Shown here piece after piece: positions 8,456-16,645 of a stretch of DNA of 21,621 bases. A program made the position numbers and the translations under genes. The DNA is from Ignavibacteriota bacterium. GTDB lineage: Bacteria > Bacteroidota > Ignavibacteria > UBA10030 > UBA6906. The notes below the pieces were generated by a model, which ran no database searches, was not told the origin of the DNA, and worked only from the letters and a program-made list of their open reading frames with translations. The stretch covers positions 1 through 21,621 of the forward strand of contig JACQVJ010000196.1 in the NCBI GenBank assembly GCA_016209805.1, in the 5' to 3' direction. Each line of letters begins with the position of its first letter. The first letter of the stretch is position 1.

Positions 8456-10966
8456 ATGCGACGCATATGCTGTCTCCATAACATCGTTGTCTTTGTTTTC
8501 TTCTTTGCTACCGTTTCACCACCTCTTTACGTACAGGCCTCTTCAGCTCAGGAGGCTTCCCGTAAGTGGCCCCACCCCATTCCGTGTCGGATTGAAGACG
8601 GTGCAAATGCCGACCTCTTTGTCATGACGCTCGGCGATGCACAAACGCCGCTCGCCACCGGCATCTTTGATCCCACCAAAGATGAGGTGAAGCTAAACGG
8701 CGGGCGCATCATCAAGAACTACTACCGCGACTCGCTGGGCATCAAGTACTTCAATCCGATCAACAAATCCTACTTTCCGCTTCCGCCTTCCGGCTGGTGC
8801 TCGTGGTACTACTACTATCAAGAGATTGACGAACCGGAAATTCAACGCAATGCAAAGTGGATTGCCGACAACCTGAAGGACTACGGAGCGACGTATGTCC
8901 AGATCGATGATGGCTGGCAGGGAACAGGTCACGGCATGGGGGAAAACCGGGACTGGACGACGATTGACAAACGTTTCTCTCATGGGATTGATTCACTTGC
9001 ACAGTATATCAAGCATCTTGGTCTTAAGGCGGGCATTTGGCTTGCAGCGCACGGACAGAGCAATCCCGCCGTGATCCAGGCAAATCCCGGTGTCTTTCTG
9101 TTGAAACCTGATGGGTCCTCGGCGTCCGACACGTGGGTGGGAAGGTTTCTTGTCGATCCATCGAATCTCGCCTCGCACGTCTATCTCAGGGACCTCTTTC
9201 TCACATTGACGGGCTGGGGGTATGACTATTTCAAGATCGATGGTCAACCGATTGTCATCCAGGAATACGGAAAGAGCAAGCCGTTCATGGCAGCTCCTTC
9301 GGACGACATCTCGCAACTCTATCGGGGTACGGTGCAGACAATTCGGAGCGCAATCGGTCGCGAGCGCTATCTCCTCGGTTGCTGGGGGACGCCCGTTGAG
9401 GCTGCGGGGATTCTGAATGGCTCGCGCACCGGAGGCGATGTGGTCCCCGGTTGGAGTGGGTTCATGGCGGCTCTGGATGCAACGATGCGATACGCCTATC
9501 TCCATAATATCGTCTGGTATTCCGACCCTGATGTGATGCTTGTGCGGTCGCCGCTGAGAATTGACCAGGCCAGGGTGTGGGCGACTCTTCAGGGACTCAC
9601 CGGTCAGGCAATGATGGCGAGCGACAGGATGATGGACCTCTCTGGGGAACGTGTGGAATTGCTGAAGCGGGTCTTCCCTGCCGTTGACATCAGGCCGCTC
9701 GATCTGTTTCCTTCGGATCGCCAGAAACGGATCTGGGATTTGAAAGTGAATCACCTCGGACGGAGTTATGATGTCGTCGGAGTTTTCAATTTCAAGGAGA
9801 ACGCGGGCGATCATGTCTATCTCAACTGGAGCGAACTCGGTATTCCTGACACAACTCCGGTTCATGTATTTGATTTCTGGAACAAGGAGTACCTTGGTTG
9901 TTGGGAAGCCGGTATGGGTCTCGAATTATCGCCCACGAGTTGCCGGGTGTTCACCCTTCAACCTGCAACCGATCACGTGCAGCTCGTCTCAACAAGTCGT
10001 CACATAACACAAGGCTGGGTTGATCTTGCAGAGCTTGCGTACAACGAAAAGACCAACTCATACAATGGCAAGAGCAAGGTGATCCGGGAGGATCCGTATG
10101 AGCTCAGATTTGTCTTTCCACGAGGGAAGAACTTCGTTATCAAGAGCGCTGCTGCGGCGAATCTTCCCGTCAATATCACCAATCACCAAGGATGGGCAAC
10201 AGTTCAATTCACCTCGCCCATCACGGCGGAAGTTGCGTGGCGGGTGTCGTTTGAGAAATCGGACTTCTACCACTATCCGGTACGCCAACCAAAGAATCTC
10301 TCCGTCGAACCTCTCGGTCTCGACGGCGCCCTTGTCCGTTGGAGTCCACAATACTACCTGACCACCGGGTATCAGGTCTCTCTCGACGGCAAGCTCCTTG
10401 GCTTCTCACCCGGCAACGCTTTTCCTCTCAAGAACATCGATCCAACCAGGGAACATGTCGTTCAGGTGAGTTCTGTGTGGGAGGATGGAACAACGAGTAA
10501 GGAGAAGGCTGAAGTGAAGTTCATCCCAGCGATTCCGAATGAAGTCCGCCTCTCGGACCTCGAGGCTGTTCGCTCGACCATCGGCTGGGGCACGATCGAA
10601 ATGAACAAATCGGTCACGGGCAAGCCACTCACAATCGGCGGCAAGGTCTTTCAGAAAGGGATCGGTACACACGCCGCCTCGGTTGTGGAGTACAATCTGC
10701 GTGGATTGTTCGAGACGCTCGCTGCACAAGTTGGCATTGACGATGGGAACGGAAGTGAAAAAGGGAGCGTGGAGTTCATTGTACTGGCCGATGGGAAAGA
10801 ACTCTGGCGGAGCGGGTTGATGAAGAAGGAAGACGGAGCGAAACCTTTGAGCGTGAGCATCGCTGGCGTGCGAAAACTCCTTTTGCGCGTCACCGACGGC
10901 GGTGACGGGATTGACTATGACCATGCCGATTGGGCGGACCCGATAGTTCAACGAAGAAGAAATTGA
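8456..10966 (+). CDS. Exported GH36-type alpha-galactosidase with NPCBM domain
   Basis: 836 residues; purine-rich AAGGAAG at 8442-8448 precedes the ATG. Residues 1-28 look like a signal peptide (VVFVFFFATVSPPLYVQA). The (beta/alpha)8 domain shows the raffinose-synthase/alpha-galactosidase hallmarks: GWCSW at 113-117, QIDDGWQ with Asp151-Asp152, the nucleophile strand YFKIDG with Asp262, and RTGGD with Asp328 as the likely acid/base. A beta-sandwich follows, then a FnIII-like stretch (~605-690), and a C-terminal NPCBM galactose-binding-like domain (~698-836; KVFQKGIGTHA, DDGNGSEKGSVEF, DHADWADP). Known family chemistry is retaining hydrolysis of terminal alpha-galactosides, though GH36 also holds alpha-N-acetylgalactosaminidases and transferases. 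There is no type IX tail, so a periplasmic or envelope site is inferred. The galT remnant downstream fits galactose as a product. It ends 39 bases before the GH172 gene. Confidence 0.87.
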   Translation: MRRICCLHNIVVFVFFFATVSPPLYVQASSAQEASRKWPHPIPCRIEDGANADLFVMTLGDAQTPLATGIFDPTKDEVKLNGGRIIKNYYRDSLGIKYFNPINKSYFPLPPSGWCSWYYYYQEIDEPEIQRNAKWIADNLKDYGATYVQIDDGWQGTGHGMGENRDWTTIDKRFSHGIDSLAQYIKHLGLKAGIWLAAHGQSNPAVIQANPGVFLLKPDGSSASDTWVGRFLVDPSNLASHVYLRDLFLTLTGWGYDYFKIDGQPIVIQEYGKSKPFMAAPSDDISQLYRGTVQTIRSAIGRERYLLGCWGTPVEAAGILNGSRTGGDVVPGWSGFMAALDATMRYAYLHNIVWYSDPDVMLVRSPLRIDQARVWATLQGLTGQAMMASDRMMDLSGERVELLKRVFPAVDIRPLDLFPSDRQKRIWDLKVNHLGRSYDVVGVFNFKENAGDHVYLNWSELGIPDTTPVHVFDFWNKEYLGCWEAGMGLELSPTSCRVFTLQPATDHVQLVSTSRHITQGWVDLAELAYNEKTNSYNGKSKVIREDPYELRFVFPRGKNFVIKSAAAANLPVNITNHQGWATVQFTSPITAEVAWRVSFEKSDFYHYPVRQPKNLSVEPLGLDGALVRWSPQYYLTTGYQVSLDGKLLGFSPGNAFPLKNIDPTREHVVQVSSVWEDGTTSKEKAEVKFIPAIPNEVRLSDLEAVRSTIGWGTIEMNKSVTGKPLTIGGKVFQKGIGTHAASVVEYNLRGLFETLAAQVGIDDGNGSEKGSVEFIVLADGKELWRSGLMKKEDGAKPLSVSIAGVRKLLLRVTDGGDGIDYDHADWADPIVQRRRN

Positions 10967-11005
10967 AGCACAATGAGTGAAGATCTTCATCAGTTGAAAT
11001 GAACC

Positions 11006-12973
11006 ATGATAACCCTGAAGACCCAACTCCTTCTGATTCCAATCTTCGTCTCTGCATTAGCAGCCTCAGCACAAACGCAACTCGAAAACATTCTCTCACC
11101 ATCTCGATTGCCGTACCTGAAGAACAGCAAGCTCATTCAGATCTCCAGTCACGATACCACCGGCGGCAACAACGACTTCATTGTAATAAAGAATGGGGAG
11201 ACGGCGGTGATTGCTGACATTCAGGGCCCCGGCATCATCACTCAATTATGGGTGACGATCTTCTCCAAAGACAAATTCTTCCTGCGTCGCATCGTCCTTC
11301 GGATGTTCTGGGATGGTGAGGAGAACCCCTCGGTCGAAGTACCGGTCGGAGACTTCTTCGGGACGGGATTTCAGTACAAGCAGTACGTCATGCCCTTCAT
11401 TGGAATGTCGAGTGGCGGCTACTACTCCTACTTCCCAATGCCGTTCAACAACTCAGCGCGAATTGAAGTCGTGAACCAAACCGGACAGGAGATCATTTCA
11501 TTCTACTACCACATTGATTATCACAAGCTACAAGCGCCGCTGGAACCGGATGTCGCGTATTTTCACGCACAGTGGCGGCGTCAGCCGCGGACAAATCAGA
11601 AGGAGAACTACACGATACTCGAAGCTGAAGGGAAGGGACATATCGTCGGGATGAACATGAGCATGCAAAGCTACAACAGCGACATGCAATTCCTCGAGGG
11701 GGACGAAATGGTGTATGTAGATGGTGAGAAATATCCTTCGATCTATGGGACGGGGACGGAAGATTACTTCAACAGCGGCTGGTATTTCAATCGGGGAGAG
11801 TTTGCCGCACCGTACCACGGTTTGATTTTGAAAGATGACTCGCTTGCACGCATCGCGGCGTACCGCTTTCATATTCTTGATGCAGTACCGTTCACGAAAT
11901 CGGTGCGCTTCACGATCGAACATGGGGATCAGAATGTGGAAATCGCTGATTATAGCAGCACGGCGTACTGGTATCAGCTTGAACCTCACAAGGAATTCCC
12001 TGAACTGCCCGCTCCCGGACTTCGCATCCCGCTGCGCGTTGCCGTGCCGAACGGGACAATGGAAGCAGAGTCGCTTTCCCTCCGGCAGAGCAATCTCAAG
12101 AGTCAGGTTGAAGACATGTCGGCATTCGGCGCCGATTGGAGCGGCATGAAGCAGTTGAAGGTGCTGGCGCAAAGAGAACGGGACGAGTTCTCACTCGCCT
12201 TGCCTGTTCCCGAAGAGCGATATGATGTCGCCGTCTACCTCACTCAAGGTCCGGACTACGGAGACGCGGACATTTTCCACAGGGGAAAGAACGTGGGAAA
12301 GATCCGCGGCTTCAGCAAAACAACCACACCCGGTGGAAAGGTCGTCTTGAAGAATCTGAGTGCGGACAGACAGAAGATCACTCTACGGTTCGTTGTCAAA
12401 GGGAAGGAGAAGAAATCTATCGGTTATGCAGTCGGACTTGATGCGTTCGTGCTCGAACCGCATCGCAAGTACATCCCCGAGTGGTACATGATCGGACCGT
12501 TTCCGAATGAGCGGGACGCAAACCTGAAACGAATGGGGCTTGATTCGGTCTATCCGCCTGAAACCGAGATCGATCTGAAGAAAACATACGTCGGCGTCGA
12601 TCAACAGCCGGTACGGTGGACGCTGGATCAAACTCCCGCCAACGGAAGAATGGACCTGTACAAGTACGACCCATACGAGCTTGTCGTCGTCTATGCCCTG
12701 ACCTACATCTCATCACCAAGAGATCAAACTGTTCCGCTGCTCCTCGGGACTGACGATGGCGTGAAAGTCTTTCTGAATGATGTTGAGATCCACCGCGTCC
12801 TCAAGATCAGGGTGGCCGAACCGGATCAGGACAGAGTCCCGCTTGCCTTAAAGAAGGGATGGAACAAGCTTCTTCTCAAGATCGAAAACAACTTTGGGGG
12901 ATATAACTTCTACGCCCGCATGCTCGACCCGGAAGGCGCTTTGCGCTTTGGTCCGGACACGGGCAAGCGTTGA
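11006..12973 (+). CDS. GH172 (DUF2961) exported glycoside hydrolase with C-terminal galactose-binding-like domains
   Basis: 655 residues. Signal peptide LLLIPIFVSALAASAQT. The DUF2961 domain spans about 25-375: FGTGFQYK, GGYYSYFPMPF, then LEGDEMVYVDGE and GTGTEDYFNSGWYF. Glu231 and Glu252 lie 21 residues apart, the same spacing as the catalytic glutamates I recall for the founding GH172 enzyme (difructose-dianhydride I synthase/hydrolase). Known GH172 members act on alpha-D-fructofuranosides and alpha-D-arabinofuranosides, including bacterial arabinan. Two extra beta-sandwich regions follow: ~388-492, and ~493-640 with WYMIGPFPN, LLGTDDGVKVFLN and GWNKLLLKIEN, which look like galactose-binding/PA14-type modules. 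No good Shine-Dalgarno precedes ATG 11006, so translation may be coupled to the gene upstream. An out-of-frame ATG at 10999 was ignored. It is the last intact gene of the + strand cluster. Confidence 0.87.
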   Translation: MITLKTQLLLIPIFVSALAASAQTQLENILSPSRLPYLKNSKLIQISSHDTTGGNNDFIVIKNGETAVIADIQGPGIITQLWVTIFSKDKFFLRRIVLRMFWDGEENPSVEVPVGDFFGTGFQYKQYVMPFIGMSSGGYYSYFPMPFNNSARIEVVNQTGQEIISFYYHIDYHKLQAPLEPDVAYFHAQWRRQPRTNQKENYTILEAEGKGHIVGMNMSMQSYNSDMQFLEGDEMVYVDGEKYPSIYGTGTEDYFNSGWYFNRGEFAAPYHGLILKDDSLARIAAYRFHILDAVPFTKSVRFTIEHGDQNVEIADYSSTAYWYQLEPHKEFPELPAPGLRIPLRVAVPNGTMEAESLSLRQSNLKSQVEDMSAFGADWSGMKQLKVLAQRERDEFSLALPVPEERYDVAVYLTQGPDYGDADIFHRGKNVGKIRGFSKTTTPGGKVVLKNLSADRQKITLRFVVKGKEKKSIGYAVGLDAFVLEPHRKYIPEWYMIGPFPNERDANLKRMGLDSVYPPETEIDLKKTYVGVDQQPVRWTLDQTPANGRMDLYKYDPYELVVVYALTYISSPRDQTVPLLLGTDDGVKVFLNDVEIHRVLKIRVAEPDQDRVPLALKKGWNKLLLKIENNFGGYNFYARMLDPEGALRFGPDTGKR

Positions 12974-12984
12974 GATAATGATGA

Positions 12985-13233
12985 ATCTCTTTGTGGTGGA
13001 ATGGCCTCATATGGCTGCACTGGGATTACTTGGTGTTTGCCGGACTCCGCAACTATCATTACGATACACTCGCAGAACAACTTGCAGGCAGGATGATGCT
13101 TGCTGTATCGACACAGTCGTCACACCGCTTCTGGGAATCGTACAGTCCGGATTCTCCCGTGCAGGAGCGCCCGTCGAACTACATCTGGGATTCGATCATG
13201 GCGAAGGTGTTGATTGACGTGTACACGCGTTGA
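12985..13233 (+). pseudogene. C-terminal remnant of a second MGH1/GH63-like hydrolase
   Basis: After an in-frame TGA at 12982-12984 an 82-codon frame reads WWNGLIWLHWDYLVFAGL, then FWESYSPDSP and a final SNYIWDSIMAKVLIDVY. These line up with the last ~80 residues of the intact hydrolase at 5561-8347 (YWNGPVWVEWNYL, WEFYSPDD, YIWAGIINRMF). It has no start codon with a ribosome binding site and no catalytic domain upstream; the preceding bases belong to the GH172 stop. It is clearly the tail of a separate, diverged paralogue whose first ~850 codons were deleted. Expression as a functional protein is not expected. Confidence 0.8.
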
Positions 13234-13269
13234 ACTCCTGCCGCCGGAAACCAAACACGAGGATACCAC

Positions 13270-13833
13270 GTGCCTCCATCTGATGCCCGCTTGACACTTG
13301 CAGAACATCCGCACCGCCGTTACAACCCACTCACAGGCGAATGGATTCTCGTCTCACCCCACCGCGCAGCAAGACCGTGGCAAGGAAAGGTCGAAGAGTC
13401 TCCGGAGCCTGCAGCCTTGCGCCACGACCCCACCTGCTATCTCTGTCCGGGAAACGAACGCGCGGGCGATCAGAAGAATCCGAACTACACCGGCACCTTT
13501 ATTTTTGACAATGACTTTAGTGCGTTGCACGCCGGGACGCCACTGTCAGAGTCCAACAAACAGGGACTGTTGTTCGCCCGTGGTGAGGCGGGAATCTGTC
13601 GCGTCGTCTGCTTCTCAGCGCGGCACGACCTCACACTCGCGGAAATGGACGTGCAGGACATTCGGAGAATCGTCGATGTCTGGACGGAAGAGTACCGAAG
13701 CCTCGGTGAGAAGCCATTCATCCGTTACGTCCAGATATTCGAAAACAAAGGCCAGATGATGGGATGCAGCAACGCACATCCACATGGTCAAATCTGGGCC
13801 CAGAGTTCGGTGCCGGGGGAACCGGCGAAAGAA
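13270..13833 (+). pseudogene. galT: Galactose-1-phosphate uridylyltransferase, N-terminal half only
   Basis: GTG start with GAGGA at 13259-13263 six bases upstream. About 188 residues match the N-terminal half of Gal[17 protein letters not shown], the CYLCPGN zinc-site pair, [10 protein letters not shown], and the [19 protein letters not shown] active site with the His-Pro-His triad that carries the uridylyl group. Homology stops after [10 protein letters not shown] (residue 188). The frame then runs on in unrelated codons to the TAG at 13966-13968. Normal GalT is about 330-350 residues and needs its second half for dimer and active-site formation, so this copy should be inactive. It would have converted galactose-1-phosphate and UDP-glucose to UDP-galactose and glucose-1-phosphate, downstream of the alpha-galactosidase encoded nearby. 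Confidence 0.85.
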
Positions 13834-14323
13834 CGGCGACGTGGTCCGTCTCGAGCTCCAACCAACGATCGAAGTGACAGTGTGGAGGAAGAACGGGAAT
13901 GCCGTGTCGGTGCGCCGCGGGCCTTTGGTCTACTCAATCAAGATCGGCGAGAGGTGGGAGCGGTATAGCGGCACCACTGAATGGCCTGCCTTCGAGGTCT
14001 ATCCTACGACTCCCTGGAACTACGGACTCATCCTGAACCAACAGGATATCGAAAGCTCGTTCAGGTTCATTGTGCGCAAGGGTGCACTGGCACGACAGCC
14101 CTTCACTCCGGACAGCGCCCCGGTTGAGATCCGCGCGGAAGGGAAGCGCATTCCACAATGGACGCTGGAAAGGAATGGACTGATCGAGGAGATACAGGGG
14201 AGCCCTGTCTTCTCCGATCAGCCTGCCGAGACGATCACGCTGATCCCGATGGGCTGCGCGCGGCTTCGTGTTTCGGTGTTTCCCCGGATCAGCGAATCCC
14301 CCGATGCCAACAGATGGGAGTAG
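13829..14323 (+). pseudogene. C-terminal remnant of a GH127 (DUF1680) beta-L-arabinofuranosidase-type gene
   Basis: In the frame one base off galT, 164 codons read [16 protein letters not shown], then [32 protein letters not shown], and AETITLIPMGCARLRVSVFP. These are the ordered signatures of the C-terminal beta-sandwich region of DUF1680/GH127 proteins. The catalytic (alpha/alpha)6 domain, normally several hundred residues upstream, is absent, so this cannot be active. The first recognisable codons (KNGD) overlap the last galT codons, which puts the breakpoint within about 13820-13835. GH127 enzymes release beta-L-arabinofuranose, which matches the GH172 and alpha-galactosidase genes upstream. 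Confidence 0.8.
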
Positions 14324-14636
14324 TCACTTTGGGAATCATCCTGCATACCCTGTGATCCCCCTCCGTGGAAGGCACTTCGGAGGATGCAGAAGGCGCACAG
14401 CGAAGTTGGTGAAGCAAGTTCACTATCACCGGCCTTTTCATCCTGCCACAGGTGACGACTTATGGAGATCGCTTCTAAACGGGGATCTGCACCAATTCAA
14501 TTAGTTGCACCTCGAAACACACGTTATCAGCTTGTTCCGTTGGGGGCACCAAACATACGGGGAACCTACCGAGCACGGCAGTTGGATATACGCCGTGAAC
14601 TTCGCGTTCGTGGCTGGGGGACCTTTCCCCCGCTCC
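14324..14636. other. Convergent intergenic stretch without a recognisable gene
   Basis: 313 bases between the GH127 remnant (+) and the radical SAM gene (-). I read all frames and found no familiar protein; the longer open frame starting at 14462 runs antisense through the radical SAM gene and looks accidental. The only structure seen is the GC hairpin at 14616-14631. It may hold further unrecognisable debris of the decayed sugar genes. Confidence 0.5.
14616..14631 (-). terminator. Possible terminator hairpin after the radical SAM gene
   Basis: GGGGGA, four-base loop, TCCCCC forms a perfect 6-bp stem 5 bases beyond the stop codon of the - strand gene. No run of T follows on the - strand, so intrinsic termination is only a possibility. 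Confidence 0.3.
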
Positions 14637-16202
14637 TCAAACAGCCAAACGGGCTTCAACTGATTCTGTTGTGTCTTCGATGCTTGCCTTCAGGTAAGCA
14701 TTGGGATCGTGTTGTAACGCTCCCTCGGGAAGCCAACGCCACAGCGGCCCCAGATCCTTCTGCACACGGTCGACATAGAAGTGTGGGATCTCCGTCGTTT
14801 GCCGTTCGAAGAACGGGCGAAACTGAGGATCCACATGGAGACGGCGCAGGATGTCCGAGTAGTAGTCAATCCGGCCATGGCCTTCCGAAGAGAGTGCCCG
14901 TATCGCGTTCAACCACTTTGGGAGAAACGTTCTGGTTGCTCGTGCTCTCTTCAACATTGATCGCGGAGAGAAGGAGTAACGTGTGAGGTCGATGACATGT
15001 TCGTAGAATCCAAGCCAGGAATAGTTCTTCGGCTCGATATTCATCGCACCGTTGTTGTTCAGGAAATGGAAGGGAAATGCAATAACCCGGCCTGCCTGCT
15101 GATATTGAAGGTTCAACGGAGCTGCCTGGCCGAACGCGGAGAGCAGGGAGTATCCGGGAAACGCTCCCGGCGTTAAATCGATGAACCGCTTTGTCAGCTC
15201 GAACGGCTCTTCTCCCTCATCCACGTCAAGCCCCAGAACAAAATTGGCCTGGAGGTACGGAATGTACCTCAGGATCATGTTGACATGCTCGGATACCTCC
15301 AGCACCTTGCTCATTCCCCGCAACTTTCCGGTGCGGGACTTTTCTCCCATGTCGTACCAGGATTCGATGCCCGGAAGGAGGGCCTTGAAGCCATTGCGCT
15401 TCAGACGGATGAGGTGGGGTTCGGAAAGAAGCGAGAGACTGCTTTCGGCAACGAAGTCGATGCTATCCGCCGGCACTGCTTCCTCAATGGCGCTCATGCA
15501 GTTATCGAACTGGACGCCAAAATTGGGATCGTGGAATGCGACGAGCGGCCGTTTGAATTTCGTCAACAGGAAGGATAGGTCTTCCTTCATTGCTCCCAAA
15601 TCCAATGGTTGGTACGGCACGACTGAATCAATGCAGAAGCTGCATTGGTAAGGACAGCCAAGACTTCCCAACATGGGAACCATCTTGATAAGCGGCGCCT
15701 TCTTCAATGTTGCTTCGATGAACCCCCATCGTTCGCGTACGCCTGGAAGAGAAGACGGCTGGCCTGCGGCTGACAAATACACACCCATCAGACGGTTGGG
15801 AGCGCACTCGGTGAGAATCTCGTGAATGATGGGTTTGTCAGTGAAGCCGAGTACATAGTCGAAGTACTTCTGCGCGTCCTGCGGGTAGCAGCGAGCATGT
15901 GGGCCGCCGAGTACCGTGATCGCGCCTCGCGACTGGAATTGGTTGCTGAGAGCATATGCAACCTGGGCGGCTTCCGTGAATGCCCCAATGAAAACAAGGT
16001 CAACATTGTCGGGCAATTCATCGACCAGATTCTCAAAGCCGGTGTAACAGAGAAATGTGACGTCATGTCCCTCCTCCTTGCACCAGACGGCAACCGCCTG
16101 GGGCATAATGCTTGCAAGGTTTGCGTTCATGACGCGTGCCCATAATGCCCGCGTTGGACCTTTACTGACGAGGTCGATAATCCCGATTCGTAACTTTCGC
16201 AT
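14637..16202 (-). CDS. B12-binding-domain radical SAM protein
   Basis: 521 residues; GGAG eight bases before ATG 16202. Residues ~1-140 form a Rossmann-like B12-binding fold: IGIIDLVSKG, then MPQAVAVWCKEEGHDVTFL, LVFIGAFTEAAQVAYAL and TVLGGPHARCYP. No DxHxxG motif is visible, so cobalamin, if bound, would not be held base-off by a protein His. The radical SAM domain follows with GCPYQCSFC (Cys183, Cys187, Cys190) for the 4Fe-4S cluster, then HDPNFGVQFDN and a LLPGIESWYDMG strand. The last ~120 residues are helical and unassigned. This architecture is used by methyltransferases, ring-forming enzymes and hopanoid or pigment tailoring enzymes; the substrate here is unknown. It lies 28 bases after a degenerate response-regulator fragment and may share its transcript with the regulator further upstream. 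Confidence 0.85.
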   Translation of the reverse strand: MRKLRIGIIDLVSKGPTRALWARVMNANLASIMPQAVAVWCKEEGHDVTFLCYTGFENLVDELPDNVDLVFIGAFTEAAQVAYALSNQFQSRGAITVLGGPHARCYPQDAQKYFDYVLGFTDKPIIHEILTECAPNRLMGVYLSAAGQPSSLPGVRERWGFIEATLKKAPLIKMVPMLGSLGCPYQCSFCIDSVVPYQPLDLGAMKEDLSFLLTKFKRPLVAFHDPNFGVQFDNCMSAIEEAVPADSIDFVAESSLSLLSEPHLIRLKRNGFKALLPGIESWYDMGEKSRTGKLRGMSKVLEVSEHVNMILRYIPYLQANFVLGLDVDEGEEPFELTKRFIDLTPGAFPGYSLLSAFGQAAPLNLQYQQAGRVIAFPFHFLNNNGAMNIEPKNYSWLGFYEHVIDLTRYSFSPRSMLKRARATRTFLPKWLNAIRALSSEGHGRIDYYSDILRRLHVDPQFRPFFERQTTEIPHFYVDRVQKDLGPLWRWLPEGALQHDPNAYLKASIEDTTESVEARLAV

Positions 16203-16230
16203 CGTGTTCTCCGAGAGTGTGTTTTTGAAG

Positions 16231-16566
16231 TTACCTTGACCGTCTGAGGTTCCGCTTCCTTATCGCTTCTCTCACGATTCTTGAAAAGACAGACCTCGTC
16301 AGCTGATGGGAATACACCTTTTCTTTTTCTGCGACAGCTTGTATTGCCTTGAAGAAATCTTCAACTGTGGCATTCTTCAGTATGAATCTCTCGACACCGG
16401 TTCGCACAAGTTGCAAGATCTCCTCTTCCGCTTTGCCGGAACGGAGCTTGCGTGCAGCTGCATGTTCTCGGCCAGCCTTTGGGAATGACTTCCGTCGCTG
16501 TGGTGTACGAAAATGATGTTCGTTCCTCTTCGATGACAAGCAGGCACCAGCAATTGATTGCAACAA
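16231..16566 (-). pseudogene. Decayed duplicate of a response regulator (receiver-domain fragment)
   Basis: The 111-codon open frame has recognisable homology only in its last ~67 codons: EEEILQLVRTGVERFILKN, then ATVEDFFKAIQAVAE, HQLTRSVFSRIV and a final EAIRKRN. This parallels residues ~89-146 of the intact regulator next door (EELVQYVQAGVSGFVLKDA, DFIRTIRSVAKG, HSLTGSLFSQIV, HATRKRK). The first ~45 residues match no receiver domain, the phosphorylated Asp half is missing, and a TAA cuts it before any helix-turn-helix. I read it as a tandem duplicate that lost both ends. A small stand-alone protein cannot be excluded. Confidence 0.65.
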
Positions 16567-16645
16567 CGTATGGAAGATTACCGCTGAGATGAATAGCTCA
16601 AAGGATTGAAAGAGGGACTAATCCCTTAGAATGAGGGGGGGGTTA

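Noticed and set aside
8993..9865. 290-codon open frame on the - strand
   Set aside because: Antisense shadow of the GH36 catalytic domain.
14462..14986. 174-codon open frame on the + strand starting in the convergent gap
   Set aside because: Two thirds of it is antisense to the radical SAM gene, no ribosome binding site is seen and the product matches nothing.
16613..16626. AGGGA-CTAA-TCCCT hairpin after the response regulator
   Set aside because: Only 5 bp of stem and no T-run; too weak to call a terminator.
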